Shown here piece after piece: positions 15,201 to 27,400 of a DNA stretch of 64,000 bases. Every line of letters starts with the position of its first letter. Positions within the stretch are counted from its first letter, which is position 1. Made by a program: the position numbers and the translations under genes. The stretch is from Sitta carolinensis (lineage: Eukaryota > Chordata > Aves > Passeriformes > Sittidae): positions 38,473,870-38,537,869 of the forward strand of contig JAVUNC010000006.1 in assembly GCA_032173965.1 (NCBI GenBank), written 5' to 3'. The notes below the pieces were generated by a model. It saw nothing but the letters and a program-made list of their open reading frames with translations, did not search any database and had not been told where the DNA came from.

Positions 15201-18200
15201 GAATGGCCTCTACTCCATTTAACCTATTATTTGACTTCTAATTTTGACAGCACAGAGTCAAGGGACTTCAACCCCAAGTGTCTCTCCCTTCTCCATGAAC
15301 ACATCAAGGAAGGAAAACAACAGGTTATACTAGCATCTCACAGTATACCAAGAACCCTGGACCCTGTCCTGAGATTCAAAACACAGCCATTTAATCAAAT
15401 TACCACAGATCAGCAAAGGCAAATAGTGTCTTGGGGTGTGATACAAAAGATTAGAAATATATTATAGCCTTTCTACTCCTGGAAGCAAGAATGCAATATC
15501 ATCCCTACTGGATATTTGGAAGAATAGGAAAAAATTCACACCAGCCTACACACTAGCAAGTACCAGCAACCCAGCATTAATTCCAGAACCCACTTTGCAG
15601 GTCGAGCCTCACAGCTTGCAGTACCCACCATGCTGTTTCTCAACAGCTCTATGCACTTAGAGGGCTCTGCTTGTAGCAGCTCATAGTATCAAGCTACCCT
15701 ACAACATCCGTTTTATTATTCTTGCTTTCCTGATGGTACAACTGTCCAGGTTTAGCTTAAGAGTCTTTTTATCATTCATAGGCCTTTTTGATAGGACCAA
15801 TCTTTGTAAAGCTCTAGGTTCACTATTATAACCCAACGATGAGACAACTGGGCAGCCCAGCCTCTGACCTTCCAGAGCTCACAAGCTGCTACACTACTTG
15901 TCACCACCATAATTTCTTCTTCTAAAAGACAAATCTCCAGTCCTTCCTCTCACTGAATTTCCTGCCCTAAATAACTAAGCATTCTTACCACTCACCAACA
16001 GCTCAGCTCAAGTATTTTTCCATCTTCATAATCCATACCTTCTCCCTGATAAACAGGTTCATGGTTTTCCCATCTCTGAGGCTGTCCTCTCCTACAGCAC
16101 ACAGATACAGTTGACCACTAAGTCCCAGCTGGAGGAAATAATGAAGCCTCCTTAAATCTTGATGGGTTGCAGCTGAGATCTTTAGCACAAATACTGATCA
16201 AGTCATTTATTGAGTAGGGCCAGAGAGTTTATATAAATAAAGTTTATTAGAAGTTATGTATGATGCATTTTACATCATTATTGGTTGGTGGGTTTTACTG
16301 AGATCAATCTTTGATTTTCTTGCAGGCAGTCGTACAGCTCCACACATAGCAAAAGATCATCACGGTGTACCACTAACACTCTTTCAAAGTGAGCAGAGAA
16401 CAGCACTGAGGACTTCCCATTTGTTTCAGGTCTTGGCATGACTTAAGGAAATATTTCATTCTACATATTTTAAGTGCTTTTTAATAACTAGAAGTATGTC
16501 CTTGTTTGTCAGGTTTCAAAACTTTTGTTGGTATTAAAAAACACAACCATCACCTAGATATTTGCCCAGGAGATATTTATCAAAACAAAATTCCAATGAA
16601 AAATAGAATTATTTTTATTTACCCTCCTTCTGCATTTCCCACTGGTTAACTACTCATGTGTTAACTCAGCAGCATCTAATGAAAACATCCTACAGTGCTC
16701 CCACCTAAGAATGTCCAGTTTAGAGGTGAAAGACCACCAATTGCTGAGTAATCTTGACTTCACAAGAGTTGACAGTCTAAACTCCTTGCATATCCCATTA
16801 ATAGGTTTGAACACATCTGTTTGATTAGAAATAGAATCAATGCAGACAGAAGAGAAACTCATACCTGAGTAATTAAATGGGAAAGAAGATAGGGAACCAA
16901 ACTGTAACCCCTCTTCCCTGGTAGTTTGAAATATACAATGTTGTAATCTGAGTGCAGACAGATAGAAGACAGCTGAGGTCCATTAGACCTTTTTCTTTTT
17001 TTTTCTTTCTCAAACAAGTGAAACTAAAGGATAAATGCAAATTCTCTGTGCACCACTAAAAGATCAGAAATATAATTTCATGGCAACAATCTGATTCTAA
17101 AATGTTATCTATAAATAGCAAACAATTCACAGACTGCTTCTGCCTTCAATCCTGGAGCAGAAGTATTGGTTACCTCTTTTATATGCTTTCATACATACTT
17201 TTCCTAGAGCTGGTATCATTACTGGTATTTTCTCTCCCCATACACTTGAGGGAAACTGACTTTCCCCAACATCCAACAGCCCTTTGATATTTAGAGACTG
17301 AAAGCAAATGTATTAATTGAATAGCATGGGAAGGAAGCTCTCCCCATACGGCCTTTCCTAATCTTTCTCTGACCTGCTTGACCATGCAAATTTTACTTCC
17401 CCAGTAACAAAATTAAGTCAAAAGCAAAAATAATGTCCCAGACCTCTTCAGGCACGGTTGACAAGTATCTCTCTTCCTCACATCCCCATGTTATTTCACA
17501 TGGAGGTAGCATCAAAAGTCCCATCCAGTGGAGACTCACTTCCAACAATGCAATTTCTTCAGCAATAAAGTAGGATACAAACAATTCTGGAGCTTAAACT
17601 GAGAACTTAAGATCAAATGACTCCTAAAGGATGCATCTAAGCCAATATAGTTACATGAAGAAGATGAAGACAAATCAACCCCGATGCACATAAAGAAGCT
17701 AAGGTATTTCTAGTGGATTTCTCTAGTCATTATGAAAGTCCAAAGAGAATTTTGAATTGCTCAAAAATCTAAGTTGGTATCAAAAAAATGCCTATGCTTA
17801 CTAACATCTTTTATGCTTTTCTTTTGATGACAATAGCACCAGGCCCCTCGTATAAATGTGCACTTTGTTCATAATTCCAGTAGCAAGTAAGATTGAATAT
17901 TTTATTTATCCTGACCAGTAGGGAAACAACAGACATACAAACTACTGCACAGTCAGATGCTTGCAAGCTAATTAACACCTTTTTTGGTTGGACCAAGCTA
18001 ACACAAGTTGCAAAGTACATATGCAGAACACACAAGGAAGAAAAAGGGAAGAAAATACACCTAAGCATGGAGGGACAAGAGAAAAAGATTAGAAAAGGGT
18101 GGGGGGAATAGCACAGCAAGCATTTTAGAAATCTCTGCTAAAATCACTGCTTAGTTGGCTGGGTGAGAGGAGGTTAAGATAAAGGCAAAACCTGACTTGG

Positions 18201-18659
18201 AGCTCCCATTTACCTCAGCAGATAAACAACTTTGGATTAAAGGCAGAAAAAAAGCTGAGATGTCAGCATACTTCAAAAGCAGAACATTTTACTCAGTACA
18301 CTTTCCATTAGCTGGATTGCTTCTAGCTCTCTCTCTCTCATATATTCCTCACTGATTTAGCTTACAATGGTGTCAATGACAAAATTGAAGTTACTGATAA
18401 AAGCCTCATGGAATCAGTCTAATCCATGCAGCATAGACCTGCTGCTCCCTAACTATACCGATCATTACTATAGGGTAATTTTCTGCACAAAACCAGAAAA
18501 ATAAAAAAGACATGCTTAGTATTTTTTTCCCTTTCTCCTTTCACACATACTTTTTATAATCTGTCCTTATGTGGCAGGGAGCAAACTAAACTATCAAAAT
18601 TAATTTGGGTGGTGTGGGTACCAAAAAGCAAAAATATTATGTGTTAAATCTGATGTCAG
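12242..18659. other. Noncoding unique sequence, no gene seen
   Basis: This is AT-rich unique DNA with no recognisable exon, RNA gene or repeat family. Short T or A runs occur (for example near 13990 and 16995). The stretch 18000-18115 is purine-rich on the plus strand. The interval 14340-14540 is unique sequence with several octamer-like and TAAT words, but nothing decisive. Confidence 0.65.
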
Positions 18660-18687
18660 AAGAGGAATCTGAGGCCAGATTCCTCTT
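18660..18687. repeat. Perfect 12-bp inverted repeat with 4-nt loop
   Basis: AAGAGGAATCTG (18660-18671) is followed by AGGC and then its exact reverse complement (18676-18687), so either strand could fold into a tight 12-bp hairpin. It lies about 180 bp upstream of the recognisable part of an old CR1 copy. A mature miRNA precursor would need a longer imperfect stem; the flanks do not continue the pairing, so a miRNA call is not supported. Confidence 0.9.
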
Positions 18688-18869
18688 TGGTATTACAAAA
18701 AGTTATTAAAGTGGGTAAAATAAATAGGCCTGGAACATCAAATAATCTAAACACAATTTCTAAGTTTATGAAGTCTGAGAGCTGTTCATCTCTTTTTCTG
18801 CTTTTTGAACCATCCTTTTTCCCATATAGCCTTTTTTGTGCTGTTACCTTATCAAGAACAAACAGTGGG

Positions 18870-19190
18870 GAGTCATGATAATAGTCTTCAAGTACCTGAG
18901 GCTGCTGCAAAGAAGGAAATAATCCATTCTCCTCATCCAGGTTGGATAAGGAAAGAAATAAAAAACTTCAGCAGCAGCAAAGGAGATCCAAGTCAGATAT
19001 ATGAAAAGGTTTTCCATACTCAAAATATTGGAGCCTTGGCTCAGACTGCCTGGAGAGAGTCTCTGTCATTGAAAGTCTCTACAAATAGCCTAGATCACCA
19101 TCCATCCAGAAGGAGACATGTATAATTTATCCTGCCTTGGTGTAGACAGATGAGATGATTTCTTAAGGCTTCTTCTTATGCTGAGGTCCT
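18870..19190 (+). mobile_element. Ancient CR1 LINE 3' fragment, plus orientation
   Basis: The order of blocks matches the 3' part of old CR1 LINEs of birds and reptiles: a GATAATAGTCTTCAAGTACC block near 18876, a CAGCAGCAAAGGAGATCCAA block near 18975, the AGTCTCTGTCATTGAAAGTC block near 19058, and the terminal CTGCCTTGGTGTAGACAGATG block near 19132. CR1 moves by target-primed reverse transcription and usually leaves 5'-truncated copies like this one. The copy is heavily diverged, has no coding capacity left and lacks a clear terminal 8-mer array. Family assignment rests on recalled consensus wording, not on a search; the ends are approximate. Confidence 0.75.
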
Positions 19191-19697
19191 GCCCTCTCAT
19201 AAGGTAAAAAAGGTCTGGATTGGGTCTGGTAGGTACTTAGAAGACAGGTCATATGACAAATTAGCTGTGGAAAGATTTCTGAGAGTTCTCACCCCTCTAA
19301 TAAACACTTAGCCAATATCTTAATGGGGCGATGTTCTACAAAAAGTGTCAACAGCTTAGTAAAAAGGGAATTCTCATTACCTCAGTTTACCAAGGTTGTT
19401 CTCTCAATCCCAACTCTAAACTGAAATCTCAACTACAACACAATGTTTAGACTGTCAGCAATTTATCATTTTAGTAAATCCTTAGATCCAATTAATTACA
19501 GTAGGCGTTTCAGAAGGCATATGGGAGAGAGATCTTAATCTAAATGGTGCTTGGAAGTGACCAGGAAATACAGAGTTGATCAGCAGTACATATTGAGAGC
19601 ACATTCCCAGCTCCAGCACAAGCAAGTAGCTCAACAACATCACACAGAAGTGAAAACAAGGCAGACACACATCCACTGTACAGAAATCAGATGGAGG

Positions 19698-19700
<3 letters not shown>
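19191..19700. other. Unique spacer between old CR1 and GA array
   Basis: No gene or element is recognised. An open frame crosses into the adjacent GA array and encodes an Arg-Glu repeat from the microsatellite, which marks it as spurious. Confidence 0.7.

Positions 19701-19753
<53 letters not shown>
19701..19753. repeat. (GA)n microsatellite
   Basis: An uninterrupted run of about 26 GA units occupies 53 bp, preceded by a short GGAGG purine run. Pure dinucleotide arrays of this length are usually length-polymorphic. A mirror-type polypurine tract such as this can form triplex (H-DNA) in supercoiled DNA; that is known for the motif, not shown here. Confidence 0.98.
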
Positions 19754-19755
<2 letters not shown>

Positions 19756-22700
19756 CTCCATTTGTTTGTCCGGCTTTGTACCAGTTGCCAGACTTGAGCT
19801 TATGTCATATAATGCATAACCAAAGCAGCTACATTTTACATGCAATAACTTCAAAAAATCATAATGAAGGTTGAGTAAGACAAAATATCATAACATAAAG
19901 TTTTTATGAACAGAAAAACTGGTTTGCATGTTTGGAAGCTATGCATTTCTACTGCTTTAAGAACCCTCCGATTATATCTTGAACATTTCCTGAAGCAGGA
20001 AAAGGAGATTCTCATCTCACTGTGATCTTTCCTACCTCCCTAGGTACACTCTCTTCATTTCTGTAAGCAACCATTCCAGATAATGAAAAAACCCAATAGA
20101 ATTTTCCTCTTCAGGTTTGGAAGGCAGATCATCCTAAGCAATACAGAAACAAACTACCCCAACACAAGCAGATCAAAGGAAACAGACAAGAATTCTACAG
20201 AAAAGTGCCTAGAAATCAGTTGGAAAAAAACTTGGGAGTTTAGGAGTCTAGTATAGTCTTCTCTTCATTATTGTCACAGAACACAACCTAAATTTGCATA
20301 CTTGGATATAAATAAAGTAGTCTAGAGTTTATATTTCGTTTACCTTCACCTGAGATCCAGCTAAAAGACATCTGTCAAGAGAGGAAAAAGACCTTCTTAT
20401 GGTCCTTAGCCACCTTGAGGAAATCTAAGTGTGTCTGCTAATCTGAACACTACTGATCACTGGCTCTAATACCACAGTTGTAACTACAGGACTGAAGCTG
20501 CTCTATTCAGCTGTCCTGCTGATAAACATATAAAAAAATATTGGCACCCCAAGCCTATGAGAATGCTAAGAATCATATTAAAATCAAATTAAAAGCAGTC
20601 ATTGGGTAGAAGTTTTCTTGTGCTTTGACCAGTGCCATGAAAGCTTATCTCCACTGCTTCCATGGGAGTTACACAGAAGAAAAATCTGTATGAGAAGGAA
20701 ATCAGAAGCAGTCCTGCACCAAAGGACTTGAGCAGGTGGACTGCTATCAGAGAGAGTGAGACTCACTCAGTGTCTCACTGGGCTTTCCAAAAACCTCAGA
20801 CAGTATTAAAAATGCTGCAAGCTACTACTTCAGGATAGGGTCACTGTCAGGATCCATTAACTCCAAAAGTAGTCAGTATCAAGAAAGAGCAGGGAGGGGA
20901 AAAGATTGGAATAAACAACACAAATATATGGGGTTCCCACACTCACATTTACATAAATGGACATGAAAGAAGGAAATGATCACTGAAGAGAATAAAAGAC
21001 TGAAGTCAAATGAGAGGAGAGCACCCAACACAAGCCCACAGAGACTGGAGCAAATGTAAGGAGCCAAGTGGAGACATTAAAGGAAAGAAAGAAAGATAGA
21101 AATTTTATATAGCTTTTTATTTACAGATGATGTACTATTAAGATTCTTTCAAGTGTTGGTTTTTTTTCCTCTAAGCAGTGAAAAACTAGCAGCATGCAGA
21201 TATTTTATTTCTAGCAACAAAGCCATTTTAGTGCCTAGGTGTGGACAGGCACATTGCTAGGTATCCAATATTGGTTGTGTCTTTACTGGTTCATTTATCA
21301 AGCTGCAGATCTATGCATTTCTCACTAGAAATCACTCTGGGTATATGGAGTACCTCATTATACCAAGACTGCATTACCCATTCAGTGTAAAGGATCCTTA
21401 TTCTGTTGCCTCTATACATCTTCTACACCACCATCACTTTGTGAAAAGGCCTTGGAATAAACAAGAATTGCATCTGTAGGTTATAATCAATTATTCTACT
21501 TTATATTTTTACTGTACATGTTATTTCATTTTATTACTGCCGTTTTCTCGTGATGCCTATTGCCAGTGACTGCGGTGAGAACATTACATGAATTTTATTT
21601 TCACCATGGACTCATCAGAAGGCTGTTCCACTAACATAAGTGAAAATCAAAAGTCTATCCAGAGCAACTTCCCCTCCAAAGTTTACAGAACACAACCATG
21701 AGATGTGCCCACATAAGGTGCCCATACACAGTCATGATGGGTATAATAGACAAATACAGATGTATGTACTATACACAGGACAGCAATAAACCAATTAACT
21801 AGAATTAGATGAATAAATTTCCAGACTCTGCAAATAAAATGTATCACTTAGAATATAAACTGCTCTGCTATTTGCATTTACTTTTAGTGTGCTCTCAGGA
21901 AAGCACTAATCACCTCCTCAAATTCCTAGATTTCATTAGAAAACACCATAAATTACTCTTCTTCTATCTTATATGTAATGAGAATACATCTTTCAATATA
22001 CTGCAATTATACCAATTCTGGATCTGAAATCTACAGTTTCAGAATTTTCTCTGTGGCTGCACTGATAAAAATATAGTGCAGGATTTAGCAGACCATTTTC
22101 AGGACACAGCGATACCATATACAAACGTAAATCTGTTATGCAAGATGCAACTCCACACTTTCTCACCTAAATTTTTTCCCATTTCTAGAAAATCCACCCA
22201 CAATTTCACCCTGCAATGAATACTTCCAAATTTAACTTTTTAAACTGTCTAAAGTATGGAGAATATTTTTGCCTGGGTGGTCCACATTTATTGTTATTAT
22301 GGAGAAAAAGATATTAAAAGAGAAGTGAAAGGGAAAGGAGAAAAAAAATAGCATGTCTGAAAAGCAAAGAGAAAATGTGTAAGATGGTGTGAGAAGAGTG
22401 AAAAATACAGAGGAAAGAAGAAAACATGTCAAAACAAGTCTGCAATAAAAAAAGCTATGATAGGCCAGGAAGGAGAAAATATAACACATGTTTACTACAA
22501 GACAATATATAAGAAAAAATACATGATTCTCATTATAATGCCCCATTCTGACTGTTGACAATTCATTACAATACAGCACCTCAAGTATCTATTATACTTT
22601 TCAGTCTGCTAAAGAAGAGATGTTAAGAAGACAGATGCTGAAGTATGGTATCAACACTTCCCCACAGCCACAAACCTCACTATCAGCACAGATAAACCTG

Positions 22701-22762
22701 TGCCAGGATACCTTTCTTATCAGAATATGGGCAACAAACAGTTTAAAATCATGTCAGATTGA
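19754..22762. other. Noncoding unique sequence, no gene seen
   Basis: No exon or repeat family is recognised. The plus strand is strongly purine-rich from about 22295 to 22430, which creates a 115-codon open frame on the minus strand full of Phe, Ser and Leu; this is a composition artefact and not evidence of a gene. Confidence 0.65.
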
Positions 22763-22823
22763 AAAGATCATTCTTCTTAAATGATCATTCAAAAGAAAGA
22801 TCATTTTGAAAGATCATTCTTTT
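22763..22823. repeat. Cluster of four GATCATT motifs
   Basis: GATCATT occurs at 22766, 22783, 22799 and 22812 within about 55 bp. The outer copies share the longer word AAAGATCATTCTT. Spacing is 17, 16 and 13 bp. The layout suggests repeated local duplication with drift. No known avian repeat was recognised. Confidence 0.85.
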
Positions 22824-23603
22824 GCAGCTCCCTTGGAAGAGCAGCACAAACATATGTTGGAATCAAAACACCTTTGCCTCTTGATAGTAAGATATTAAAT
22901 ATGTACTGGGAATCAGCATTTAGAGGATGATTTCTCTTTACTGACCTAGGCCTGCTAACATGCTGAGCTATAGATTTAGGTACAAGCACTGTGGCCCAGC
23001 CTTATCCCTTCTTAAACTCTGGGAATAGATAAATTTGTTCAAATTTTGTTTATCAAGACCTCTGAGCCCTGAAAATTATATCTAATGAGAAGTGCCTTGT
23101 TGTTTGCTCTTAAAAGAATAAAAACCTGCTGTTGACAGCAAGAGACCTAATCTCTGCCCAACATTTCCACACTGAAGGAAACACAGTAAATTACAGAGTT
23201 TTATTTGTTTATGAAAAATTCTAGGGGAGCAATAAAAGGAAAATTAAGGATCATTAGTGAAAAACCTTCCTGATAGTGAGCTCTATCTGGCTGTGAAATT
23301 GTCTCTCAGAGGAAAAATGTCCATTGGACATTTTTAACTGGAATGGATAAAAATCCTATCAAAAGTAATGGAATTCAATACAATTCACTTAGAACTTCAG
23401 AAATTCCTCATCAAGTCTTCTGAAGCGCTACAGCCTTAGATGAAAGGTTCTACCAATGGTCTTAAATCCCTAGGGAAAGACTGTAATTTTGAATTCACAA
23501 GAAACAATTCACAGGACTATTCCCTATTGGAATAACATATTACTTCATCATTCATACCACATGTACTCAAACCACACTTGATCTGGCTTATTAAGTCTTT
23601 CTC

Positions 23604-23652
23604 ACTTCTAATTTACATTTTACATTTACATATTTCTTACTTCTAATTTACA
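23604..23652. repeat. Direct repeat of a 14-mer, 35-bp period
   Basis: ACTTCTAATTTACA occurs at 23604-23617 and 23639-23652. Between them are shorter TTTACAT echoes. This is a local duplication in otherwise unique DNA. Confidence 0.85.
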
Positions 23653-24180
23653 AATATTCATGCACTCTTCCAATTTTATATTTCAGGTTCATTATCTGAA
23701 ATACCGTTTTTTGAGTTATACCAGTCAATAGTTATGAAATTGGGATCACTGTCAGAAATATCAGTGTATTTTTCTGTAAATGACAACTTTGATTTGCTAG
23801 TGAATTCCATGCTTTGTAGCTAAGTCATAAGAATTATCTTTATTTCTTGCATTATATTTTTACAAAATTGTTATAGTTCTTCGTTAGCACCTTGATTCTT
23901 TTTCTTTGATGGTTAATCTAAATAGTCCTAGGAAACAGGATGTCTTTGTTATCAGCTATCTGAGAACTGTTTGTTCCCTGGGGAAAGTCCCATTATTTCC
24001 ATGCACTGTGCTTTCACCTACTGCATAATGCTGGCTGACAAATTTCAAAGAAATCTGATGGGTTTATTTCCTACAAGGCTGTCAGAAGGGGCAGATGTAA
24101 AACAAAATTCTGAAGCTGAATTGTAAATTGGAACCTGTTAAGTAGGTTCAAACTCCTTACCAGTTTAATTTTACTAAATT

Positions 24181-24212
24181 AAATATATTCCATTCTAAAC
24201 AGGAATATATTT
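24181..24212. repeat. Perfect 11-bp inverted repeat
   Basis: AAATATATTCC (24181-24191) and its exact reverse complement (24202-24212) flank a 10-nt spacer. The arms are AT-rich, so extrusion is possible, but no function is implied by the sequence. Confidence 0.9.
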
Positions 24213-24387
24213 CATCCTAAATACCAAATCACAGGACACATTAACAAAAGCAGAGCAACTGATACAGATTGACTGATGCATGGGGAGGATTTCTTCAAGT
24301 ATTACTCCCTGTGAAGAATTTCTTTCTTCTATACACCCAAACATAGAAAGGGTGTCTCAAAGACAGTAGTGCTTCTTGCTACAATTT

Positions 24388-24413
24388 CCTACTCATTCTT
24401 CCTACTCATTCTT
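24388..24413. repeat. Tandem 13-mer, two copies
   Basis: CCTACTCATTCTT is repeated head to tail without a spacer, consistent with a recent slippage duplication. Confidence 0.92.
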
Positions 24414-27400
24414 GTGCCTTCAAATATACATGATAATGTTAGTGGTGGGAAAAGAGTATAAATTATTATTGGCTAAATGAGCATTCATTTTGCATGAAGA
24501 CTTTCTGTTTTATAATCCAATCTTTTCACAACTCAAAATCCCATTGTCCTATTATCAACTTCCATACTTCCTGGGAGAAATACCAGGCCCCATCATCTTA
24601 TTTCAGTTCTTTGTCACATCTTTTAAATATTTCATGCTCTTCTGGTTATGAAAATCAAGAGATAGTCATCACAGCATGGTGTGTCTAGCACACACTAGAC
24701 ACTAGCTGCTGGAATCTTTCATGAGTTATGATTTAAAATTTAAGAATGATGGATGGTCAGCATATGAGACACAAGTACCTTTTTGACCTGCCCCTTGAGA
24801 GATACATTTCCACTTTCATTAGTTGTAGAATCACACTTTGTACTGTTATTTCAATTACAAATAATTAGTGTTTAATCAATGTTGTCATAAAGAGCCAAGC
24901 AAATACCACGGACTACACTGAAGTTCACTGGATGATAGGTTTTAATAGCTGTGGCTCATAATCACAATAAAATATTTTCCCCTTACGTGTTGCGAATAAC
25001 AGCAGTGTTTTCTCATGATGCTTATTTGTCGCATATGAACTCTCTGTAAACCATTTACCATTTGTTATAAATGAGAGTAGAAAAAATTCAATAGACAAAT
25101 GTGAAAGTTCTGAAGAGACGAGCATTTTCTGCTCTGCAGTCAGTCAGCTGGATGTTCTTGCACAGAAACATATACATGCTCATCTCTCCTTTGACTTGAA
25201 ACAGAGATATGTACAAAATCTTACTGATTGTAATTAGGAGATCAGATATTACATTTGACTCCTATGCAGGTGAAAAAACTTCCATTATCTGATGAAATAG
25301 TTGTGTACACTGCTCTCTTGCTAGTCAGCCCCTTTTATGCTCTGCAAGAATAGTAACCCTTCTGGTTTTCCTGAAGGTGACTTCCACCCACAGGAAGAAT
25401 GCCAAGATACTTAATTTCTATATGCTCCAGTATAGTTTAGAATAAAAAAGTGCATGTAACAGAATAGCTGTTCCAGTGTCACATATGGCCAAAATGCTCT
25501 GTAAATTAATGCAGGCACTTAGCATTTTGACTTAGGGAAATAGATCAAAATATTACGCAAGTTGTTTCACCCCATTCTACCACAGACACTAATGTTATTA
25601 TAAAAGGGTTATTCCTAAAACCTATATATTTATTTAACTTTAGTTAGCAAGTCAAGGCACTTCATTAAATGCTCACTAGAATTTTATGGCATCCTTGGGT
25701 TTGTTTTCTTTTTCTTTTCAGTCTCCTCCATCTCCTCCAGTCTCAAATATTTAGCAGTGATTTATTATTTCCTATGGGGACTTAGAGAAATGCCATTTCA
25801 TTTCCCTTTCTATTTTTCTAGGATGACTTATGGTTGACTGCATTTTTACATGAGAGCCCAAGTATTGCATCTGATTAGGAAAAAAGAAGGGCTTAGCACA
25901 CACATGGAAGGGGAGAAGATTCAAATCCTAGGCTATTCATTTCTTTTGTAAAAATAAGTATAACTCCCATAATGCTACATGCATTAGTAAAAGCAAACAC
26001 TGGTATTTCCAGAAGCCAGCAATTATAGAAAGTCTTGAAGGCTTTCAAAGTTTTGGACCATCACCTTAGAAGAAGTGGGATAGAGAACACAGCTGGGCAA
26101 AGCTGCAGGAAACTCTCCCTCTTTTTCCCTTCACCTAGGGAATAGCCTGCAGTCATGGGCTGACAGGGGAAAAAAACTACCAAAATTCATTTCAACCTCT
26201 GCTCTGACAGAGGCTAAGTCCTCTGAATTCCAAAGGCTCTGAATAAGGGCAAGGTGATGCAGATAAGCTTTTTGAAACTGCATGGTGGAGCCTGTAGAGG
26301 CATCTGCCAGGATGGGCTGTGGTTTGTACACATCCATGTGTGAGCTGGGGTCTCCATCAGTGCCTATCAGGTGTGGCCAGAGGTGCCCTCCAGGTGCACC
26401 TTTGAGCAACAGAGGGTAACCACCAGTGCTTGAAACTGGCTGTCTTTTTCTGGTAAGCAGTACATGGAATTGAATATATTTCAAACACACATACTAGTAC
26501 TCTCTGCAGAGAAAATGATCCTAGCAGAAGCCATATCCTCCTCAGAAGGATGCAACAGAGCGAAGAAGGTAAGAAAATGGTAAAATGGGGAAAGTTTATG
26601 TGCAAGTAGAAATTAAACTAAGATTATTCAACTAGGAAGACACAATTAGAAAGATTTACAAGCTCATGAAAGAGACAGAGAAGACAAATAGCAAATAATA
26701 AATCACTATTTCACAATAAAGAAGAGAAACCAGATTAGCAAGCCAAGGCTTTTTGAAAAATAAAAGGAAGTTGGTTTTTTTTTTACATAATTCATAATTA
26801 AAGTTGTGATCACAAGTATAAATGGACTGAAAACATCATTAGAACGATTCACAGAAGAAAATTCCACTGATGATTTAAACACAAAGATGTAAATAAAACC
26901 TTTGACCTTGGAAGACTTTTTTGGGGCATGGGGATGTATTTCAGAAAAGGGGTAACTTTATTTTTGCACTGTTTTTATACTTTTTCTTATTTTTATTGTA
27001 GGCTTTCAAGCAATCATCATGTGGTATACTCTTTTGTGCAATGCAAAACCTGAAACACATAGAGAAATACAGTTTTGAAAAGTATATTTTAAAATACAAT
27101 AAAAATCCCATGATGTCAGTGCTAGACCACATCAGAATTCTGACTGTTCTGCCATTTTGGACAGACAGTTCCACTCATTGTAGTTTTAAGAGTATCTAAG
27201 AGTTAAGAGCAAAGGACTACAGTGTGTCATTGTGTAAGAGAATGCTTTTTTGTGAAAGGCCTTGCTATAATGCTGACAGCATATTATGAATATAAAAGCA
27301 AAGTCATCTTCATAAAAAAGCTTAAAAGAAAATAGATTTGTGGCACAAAGCAGAAATACCCTAGTTGTGGTCTGTAGAGCACAAAGGGTAAATAAGACAT

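Noticed and set aside
18660..18687. microRNA precursor
   Set aside because: The 12-bp perfect stem is too short and the flanking sequence does not extend the pairing to precursor length.
19551..19874. Open frame with a long Arg-Glu repeat
   Set aside because: The repeat is simply the translated (GA)n microsatellite.
22232..22579. 115-codon minus-strand open frame rich in Phe, Leu and Ser, resembling membrane segments
   Set aside because: The plus strand is purine-rich here, which removes stops on the minus strand and gives Phe/Ser/Leu codons; hydrophobicity is a by-product.
25708..25721. Polypyrimidine tract ending in CAG as a splice acceptor
   Set aside because: No open, domain-bearing exon follows and no donor is evident; such tracts are common in AT-rich DNA.
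26131..26490. 119-codon minus-strand open frame in a slightly GC-richer patch
   Set aside because: No domain is recognised and an overlapping minus-strand frame in another phase is also open, so composition explains it.
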